The translations under genes and the position numbers were made by a program. The notes under the pieces were generated by a model. It had not been told where the DNA came from, did not search any database, and saw only the letters and a list, made by a program, of their open reading frames with translations. From Halocaridina rubra (taxonomy: Eukaryota; Arthropoda; Malacostraca; Decapoda; Atyidae): a DNA stretch of 64,000 bases. The first letter of the stretch is position 1; each line of letters starts with the position of its first letter. Of this stretch, positions 57,424 through 64,000 are shown piece by piece. Where the stretch lies: positions 1 through 64,000 of the forward strand of contig JAXCGZ010002371.1 in assembly GCA_037179515.1 (NCBI GenBank), given 5' to 3'.

Positions 57424-58280
57424 TTCTGACCACCCTCCATGATGTTGTAGGGGCAAGAGTCAGTGAAAAGAGGGTGATCTTTGGAGATGGCAATAGCAAG
57501 TGGGAGTGGTAAGGGATATGTGTTGATGAAATGTTAAGTAGAGGAAAAGGTTTGCTGTTTGGTTTAGTATTACCAGACCTCTGTCTTTGTTGGAGATGTC
57601 AACAAACTAAGCAGCTGTATTGGCAGTGAAGTCACCATCTGGGATGATGTTATTTGAAGTATTGGTGATGCATTATGTTGTAATTGAGGGATGAAATTGT
57701 TAGGTCCTGTGCAGGAAGTTTGAGAGGGAAATATGTGTTTGTGATGGTTATGTCAAATGTACTGCCAGGGCATACTTTGATTGTAGTAGTATATGTGAGA
57801 GGAAGAGGTATTTTATATGTGCACCAGTGTGATGAGTCCACTGTCAACGATCAGGTCATGGCAAATGGTGATGAGTTATGAATGGTAGCTCTTTTATGTG
57901 TTGTATGTACTTTTATATCTTGAAAGATTGTAGTGTGTATGACGTAATGTTTGATGAGGTGTGTGAGCTCTTGTTTTTTGGTGTTTATAATCTGTTAAAT
58001 TGTAGAATGTTATTGGTTGTGCACTGTGTGCCAGGTGCTGCTGCATGAGGATGTGGATGGGGGTGTAGGTGGTGGATAGGCAGTTGGAGAAGGTCATAGA
58101 GATGGTTGAGGTGAGGGTTGGGCTGTTGGGGATGTTAATGGTATGGGAAGGATGGGTAGATTGGGGGGATTGGGGTATGGAAAGCATAGGTGTTATTGAA
58201 TGCGGGTGTAGGGAGCATTGCGAGCAGATCCATGTATATATGTGTAGTGTTTCATGTCAGGAAGTGTTGTACAATTAAAT
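57424..58280 (-). mobile_element. LINE-D segment X1': endonuclease region (-), mirror of X1
   Basis: The reverse complement follows X1 in order: from AACACTACACATATATACATG (58,253) through ACAAGAGCTCACACACCTC and ACAAACACATATTTCCCTC to CCCCTACAACATCATGGAGG beside the centre at about 57,423. Translation of the minus strand gives HIPFDITITNTYFPLKLPAQD-like endonuclease sequence (57,847-57,650). Confidence 0.65.
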
Positions 58281-59892
58281 GGGTCCAGTTTTTGCATCTG
58301 CTGCAGATGTGTCAGCTATACCTAATGGTGTTATTGTGTGCATTGTGTTGAGAAGTGAAGAAATTGTTCATGTGACCAATGTCTCTCCCTGGTTCTAGTG
58401 CCACATGAGGGACAGAGGTTGGCTGTGGCAGTTTGACATCCATTGCTGCTCCTCTTCAGATTTGGAGTTTTACAGTGCGGACCCTTGAATAAGACACTGG
58501 CACGCCAGGTTCCCTGTTGTTGTCTTTCCCTAAGCTGCCTAAACCAAACATCCCTTAATCCGTAAGTAAAGCTACAGCTGTTTCAGGGCTTTCCCTTAGA
58601 ACTTTCAGGAAGTGCATGTTGTATTGTTGGTGTATGTGATTATCTGCAGTGCTGTCTTCCATGATGCATTTGTGTGAGGTGACGTGTCAAACTCTGGACA
58701 GGCTTCATTGACGGAGTCATCCAACCACTTACGATAGCTCAGAAGACATAAGTGGTGCCCATATCGTGACCTGGCTAAGCGGATTCTGTCTTAATGGGGG
58801 AGAGAGGATGATTTGGAAGGATGGATGTTCACAGGCTGTTACACTGAGTGTTGTCACCAAGTCCTTGATGGTTTCGGTATTACGTCACAAACTCCCTTTT
58901 CTACTAAGGGCTAGGACGGTTGCCTTCTTGCGAAGGACTTGTTTTGGCAGATGTAATCGTTACCCTGAGTGTATGCCCTTACTAACCTCAGTCCGTGACG
59001 GGTTGCAAACCCTTGACCTGCCACCTCAGAGTCGCGGACGCTACCATTTTGCCACGGAGACTACATTGTCACTAAGTCCTTGAATGAAAGGCAAATTAAT
59101 AGGGTGTGGATATATGCAAAGATTGGTTTGGAGTGGGTTAGGGGGCAAGATGACAGTACTGTATATGTGTATATGTATATATATTGCGTGCTAGGTGTTG
59201 TTTTAAATGTTCCTTGCTGTGTATGCGGGTGTTCTGCACTGTTGATTGTTGGGTGAAGTTAATTTATTTAAGCTGCAGTAAATAATTTTATGCCTTTCAT
59301 AGATCAAGGGGTGTTTGATATGGGAATTTTAGTTTTTTGGTGTTAGTGGTCTGTAGGCATACTAGCGTTCAGCTTGCGATTTTTTCGGAAAGGGATATTT
59401 TCTATCTAGTTTATAGGGTGTTGTGGTGACTTCTCATGACATTAGAAGTCCAAACAGGGTTTGCATATGCCATTACAGATCTATGTATACTGCGGTAATT
59501 GTTGTTTTGTTGTGTCCAATGTTTTATGGGGAAGTGACATGAGGACAGGAAGTCTTGTTGTGTTTTTTTTAAGTTTGTGACACAATGTTTAAATGACACT
59601 GATGTATCGTAAGATGAGTAAAGGCTTTTTGGTATATGTGAGCTTGTTATGGGGACATTGTATGTTGCGGTGTGGGATGTGAGGATGTTTTGTTTGAAGA
59701 GTAAGTGTGGATTTGGCTGTGGCTATTAAATGTCTGTGGCAAATCAGGTATGTCATGTTGAGGTAGAGTTGGAGAAGGACTGCAGTTATATTTGCTTTTT
59801 GATGCGTACTTGTGAGTGCTATGTCGTCTGTTGTTTTAGGGTAAGGAGTCTGTTGCTGTAATGGCAGCATGTGTTGTGTTATTCTTGGAAAA
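58281..59892 (-). mobile_element. LINE-D segment Y1': RT C-terminal region and 3' part (-)
   Basis: Degenerate C-terminal RT region. On the minus strand 59,870-59,589 reads HQKANITAVLLQLYLNMTYL and KHPHIPHRNIQCPHNKLTYT, and 59,599-59,411 reads YRSIHRSVMAYANPVWTSNV with MRSHHNTL, a typical LINE RT tail (M/LEYANPVWT...HHNTL). It continues to the element's last ORF and 3' part (58,281-58,700). A SINE is inserted at 58,869-59,065. Confidence 0.6.
58869..59065 (-). mobile_element. tRNA-derived SINE, copy b
   Basis: A 197-bp copy flanked by an 18-bp target duplication with one mismatch (58,851-58,868 TTGTCACCAAGTCCTTGA and 59,066-59,083 TTGTCACTAAGTCCTTGA). On the minus strand the head reads GTCTCCGTGGCAAAATGGTA with A-box character, and GGGTTTGCAACCC is a decayed B box. 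The body is highly similar to copy a. The tail ends TACCGAAACCA. Confidence 0.88.
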
Positions 59893-59927
59893 AGTAATGA
59901 GGTTACAGTACATTAAATATCAATACA

Positions 59928-61201
59928 TTTTCCAAGAGCAACACAATATATTCACATGATGCCATCATAGCAAAATACATCATACCCTTGAACAGCAAAC
60001 AATGTAACTCACAAGCACACATCAATATGCAAATGTAGATGCAGCCTTCCTCCTGTCCCACCTCAACATACTATGTAAATGATTCACCACAAACAGACAT
60101 ATTAGCACTGCCAAACCCATTGTTACTCTTCTCAAAATGAACGGCAGTCATCATCACATCCAACAAGTCACCATAGACACCATCTCCATAGCATGCACAC
60201 ACATCTACTATTCTTGACGTAATGAGCGATACATCAATATAATATGAACAATGTCACAAAAATCATAAACAAACTGATAACATAACTTACTGTCCTCAGT
60301 TCACTTGCCTATACAATATTTTGACCCAAAAAGAAACAACTACCACACTATGCAAGCAATATATACACTTGGTGATGGAATTTGCAAAACCTGCTTGAGA
60401 TTCTAACTACACTAAAGTACACCATCAACTTTACAGACTAGACAAAACAAACCACAACATCATTCACAGGCTGCACAGCAACTACACCTACAGCCCACTT
60501 ATAACAAGAAACCAAAGTCCTAAAAGCCAAAGACCACATTATTATGAAAGGCACATTAATATTTGTTGCAGTCTCCACAGATCAACTTCACCTACTACAC
60601 CGCAGGGCAGAACATCAACACACACAAAGGAACATTAAAACAACAACTAGCACACAATATCATATATTGTCATCTCTTTCCTCTCGCCCACCCCAAACCA
60701 GCCTTTGCACAAATATCCATACACAATTAACTTTCCCTTCCATCCCTTCACTCATTGACAACATACCTCACAGCAAAGCTTCCCAAGATCCATCCTTCCA
60801 AATCCTTCCTCTCCCATTTAGACAGAATCCATCTGGCCAGGTTGTGATATGGGCATCACCCACCTCTTTTGACCTAACAGAAGAGCCTGGATGACTCTGT
60901 TGTTGAAGCCTGTCCACGCTGTAACATGTCACCTCATATAATCAAATGCACCATGAAAGTGCAACACACAAAATTACATACTCCAACAATGCAACATATA
61001 CTCCCAAAGACCTCAGTGAGAAAGCCAGGAATTGGCTGTGTCCTTTCTTAGGGACTACGGGCTGTTTAGTCATGAAGTTTAGGGAAAGATAATAATATCA
61101 AACAGGGGATCTGAGGAGGTAGCGTAATTATTGTGGGTCCACCTTTTGGAGCTGCAAATCTGAAAAGGAGCAAAGCCACACAATATTTTCAACACCGAGA
61201 A
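59928..61201 (+). mobile_element. LINE-D segment Y1: RT C-terminal region and 3' part (+)
   Basis: Mirror of Y1' about a centre at 59,893-59,927. It begins TTTTCCAAGAGCAACACAAT and contains TACACTTGGTGATGGAATTTGC; 60,544-60,894 reads EHQHTQRNIKTTTSTQYHIL, SLIDNIPHSKASQDPSF and NPSGQVVIWASPTS, equivalent to the Y1' coding sequence. It ends at CACCGAGA where LINE-B(c) is inserted. Confidence 0.6.
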
Positions 61202-62070
61202 TTTTTTTTTTTTTTTTTTTAAGTGTTACACCGGGACAGGCAGAAACTGCCCTCACCAACAAAGGCCCGGTCACAAGAAAATACCAAGACGAAGGAAAAG
61301 AAAAAGGTTAAGGGCAAGGCAGAGATGAGGTAGTGTCACACAAAGGAAAACGACCGACAGAAAAAACAGTCAAAGTACAGAGGACCTAGAGATATGGAGG
61401 ACTAGGCCCTGAGATGACGATAGATCTGCTTTTTGAAGGATGAAAGGTCATAAGAATTAGGAAAGACAGAAGGAGGAAGAGAGTTCCAGAGTCTGGAGGT
61501 AGATGGGAAGAAGTAGTCGCTGCACCGACCAATCCGCGAGCTACAAATCTCCACACAGTACCTGTGAGATGAGGCCGCTTGGCGAGTGTTACGCGGCCTC
61601 GGCAGTGGAGGAGGGATGCAACTCGCCAACTCATCAGAGCAGCGATGGAAGTAGTAGCGATAGAAAAGCGAAAGGGAAGATACCTTACGGCGAAGAGAGA
61701 GAGAATCCAGGTTAGAAGTAAGAGAAGGATCATTAATGAGTCTGACTGCCTTAGATTCAACCCTATCAAGAAGATAAGTAAAGAAAGAAGCACCCCAGAT
61801 GTGTGAGCAGTATTCTAAGCAGGGGTGGATAAGACCTTTGTAAATTTTAAGTAACTGCAATGAGGAAAAGTAATGACGAAAATAAAACAAAACCACCAAT
61901 TTTTTGGATGAAGATTTAGAAATTTGGATTATGTGATTCCTCCAAGACAAGTTAGAGGCTATATGGATTCTTAATATATTGATAGAGTTAAGAGGGTAAA
62001 TATCATTAGTTTCGAAGACAATAGGGTTATTAGGAGGAGAAGAAGATAAAGAGATAGCCAGAAACTGTGT
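61202..62070 (-). mobile_element. LINE-B copy (c), 5'-truncated
   Basis: A T run at 61,202-61,220 marks the poly-A. Very similar to LINE-B(a) over the same region. The ORF (from about 62,070 down to 61,402) covers the end of the RT and the C-terminal domain: RNHIIQISKSSSKKLVVLF, HPCLEYCSHIWGASFFTYL, CVEICSSRIGRCSD and LWNSLPPSVFPNSYDLSSF. The frame stays open a further 100 bp rightward into LINE-D by chance. No RT catalytic motifs remain. Confidence 0.88.
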
Positions 62071-63166
62071 CAACAAACATATGCTACCATGCTCCACATC
62101 CATCACTTCGAGACAACACAGCAAAGGTTCAGTTTTTGCGATCTTATGCAGAAACTGGACCCATTTCACCTAAGCCGCCCATTGCGAAACTACAGCTGAA
62201 GGTTTTTTGAACTTGAATAGGTCTGTCCAGGGCAGTTCGATGTTAAGTCTTCCTTCAGTTATGGTTCTTTTTCTATGCCTACAGCTACACTGAATATTCT
62301 TGGATATTCATCACACATCTTTTATTATGCCTTCACATCTGACAAGTAAACACTTGGACATGCTCATAATACTAACTACAACCTCACATAATCCCACCTC
62401 TTACCTCTTTCACACCCCATCTCTTCAACCTGCCTATTCTTTCTGCACCATTAACATATGCGAGAACCAAACCCTCACCTCAACCATCTCTATGACCCTG
62501 TCTGCTGCTTCTCCCCCACCTAGACCCCCATGCAGTTGAACCTAACACACTGCACACAACATCAAGATTCTACAATATATATGGCATAAACACCAAAAAA
62601 CAAGAACTCACACACTTTAGCAATTAACACATTAAACAAACTGCCATCATTCAAGATTGAAAACTAAAAAGAACACATATAACATCCACATTTCAAAACG
62701 TCACCACCATTCGCCAATGAAAGAGTGTCACACTGGTATGCGTGTTCAGTAACTTCACTGACACCAGTGTACTAACCAATGATACTACCACAGTAATACA
62801 AGCCATGAAAGTATGCTTTAGCAAGACACCGGACATATTCATCACAAATACATACTTCCCTCTTAAGCATCCTTCACAGTACCTAACAACTAAAACACTC
62901 CACACTTACAATGCAATGCATCATCATTACTCCGAGAAATTACAACAATTCTGGGTGGTGACTTCACCGTCAAGAGTGCCACTTGGTTAGCTGACAACCC
63001 CAACATTAACAGAGGGCCGGTAATGCTCTTTCAAACAGTTAACATTTTCATCCTTAATAACATTCAATACATATTCCACACCAAGCCCAAGCCCTACAAT
63101 TACTTCCAACCATCAACTCCTATTCACTGAACTCTTTCCCATAAGACATAATGTAGGGTGGTCAAA
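62071..63166 (+). mobile_element. LINE-D segment X2: endonuclease region (+)
   Basis: Parallel to X1 and better preserved. 62,742-62,990 reads NFTDTSVLTNDTTTVIQAMK and PDIFITNTYFPLKHPSQYL, the middle of a LINE endonuclease. A shifted frame at about 62,943-63,000 gives ILGGDFTVKSATWLADN, the GDFN-type motif. It ends at the palindrome centre near 63,167. Confidence 0.65.
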
Positions 63167-64000
63167 TTTTGATCATACTCCATGGTCATAACGGTGAGAG
63201 TTGGTGAAAAGATGGTGATGTCTCGATATGATGGTAGGACTGGGCTTGGTGGGGAATATGTGTCCATTATGAATGATATTTAGGATGAAGGTTTTCTGTC
63301 TGGTTTTGTATTACCAGCTCTCTGTCCATGTTGGGATGACAACAAACCAAGTGGCTGTTTTGGTGCTGAAGTCACTACCCATGATGATGTTTGGAGTATT
63401 GATGACGATTGTAATAATGGGGTGTAGTTGTTGGATATAATTGGGGATGTAAATATTTGTGGTTACTATGATTGTTGTGTTGCCAGTGCATACTTTAATT
63501 ACTTGTATTTCTATGGTAGTGTCATGTGGGGGGAGGATGGATTTTGTGTGCCGTGGTTTCAATGAAGTTAAAGGAGTTTTGTACTAGGGTAATGATCTAT
63601 CATCACCCAAATCAGGCTTATCTAAAGGCGGTGATGTTATGAAATAAGGGCCTTTTAAGTGTTCAGTGTAATTTGGTTTCTTTCAAGATGACAAACTGTG
63701 TATATTGCATTGTATGACAGGGTGTCTGAGATCTTGCTTTTTGTTGTTTATGCCATCTGTTAAATTACAGAATGTTGATGTTGTGTGCAGTGTGTGATAA
63801 GTGCTGCTGCAGAAGGTTTAGAGGGGATGGGGAAGAGGTAGTAGGAGAAGGTCACAATGATGGCTGATGTGATGACTGGAGTGTTGGGGATGTTAATGGT
63901 ATTGGAAGAATGAACTGACTGGGGGACACTAAGTGTAGGAGGAATATGGGATGGGTTTGATGTAGGATGTAGGAATCCCTCTGAACAGATCACAGTATAT
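63167..64000 (-). mobile_element. LINE-D segment X2': endonuclease region (-), mirror of X2
   Basis: On the minus strand 63,562-63,311 reads HDTTIEIQVIKVCTGNTTII, TTNIYIPNYIQQLH and NIIMGSDFSTKTATWFV, again the middle and GDFN-type motif of the endonuclease. It mirrors X2 about a centre at 63,167 and runs off the window end. Confidence 0.65.

Noticed and set aside
58766..59083. 105-codon plus-strand open frame
   Set aside because: It runs across the inserted SINE and its target duplication, antisense to LINE-D.

Overview
The window looks like intergenic or intronic DNA of an invertebrate, most probably a decapod crustacean. The grounds are long (TA)n, (TC)n and (AAT)n arrays, dense degenerate LINE and LTR retrotransposons, a tRNA-derived SINE, hAT and Tigger-type DNA transposon remains, and almost no host coding sequence. 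The species assignment is inference. No operons, rRNA or functional tRNA genes, CRISPR arrays or prokaryotic signals were seen. Element names (LINE-A to LINE-D, Gypsy-1, LTR-2) are local to this annotation.

Layout. 1-10,965: an LTR retrotransposon (LTR-2), whose pol is cut in two by a complete but degenerate Gypsy element (Gypsy-1, 300-8,790, both LTRs present). Gypsy-1 is itself interrupted by LINE-B in its RT and by a short RTE-like fragment in its 5' LTR. 10,990-14,288: a Tigger/pogo transposase scrap and three 5'-truncated LINE-A copies. 14,289-18,477: AT-rich DNA with (AAT)n arrays, inverted repeats and (TC)n/(TA)n tracts. 18,478-22,747: a full-length LINE-A (about 4.27 kb; ORF1 with coiled coil and RRM-like domain, ORF2 with endonuclease and RT). 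22,748-27,198: a 43-bp minisatellite, further LINE-A pieces and microsatellites. 27,199-31,036: a plus-strand LINE-A interrupted by LINE-B, followed by about 515 bp of (TA)n. 32,170-50,273: a LINE-C scrap, then a head-to-tail array of eight LINE-A copies (A7-A14), all on the minus strand. 51,225-54,027: a ZBED-type hAT transposon fossil. 54,615-55,895: the only convincing host coding sequence, the last exon of an unidentified protein with a proline-rich tail and a C-terminal PDZ-ligand motif. 56,440-64,000: LINE-D segments in alternating orientation, forming three large imperfect palindromes.

How the parts relate. The best-resolved family is LINE-A, of the CR1/L2 type. Its copies end in a conserved stem-loop followed by one or two 14-bp tail units (TGATTACCTAATTG on the plus strand), usually preceded by TG repeats. 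In the 32.7-50.3 kb array each truncated 5' end usually abuts the tail of the next copy. Six copies share one in-frame TGA at the same codon near the end of the RT. The most unusual structures are this concatemer, the shared stop, and the alternating LINE-D palindromes, two of which share the same centre. All similarities were judged by eye; percent identities were not computed.
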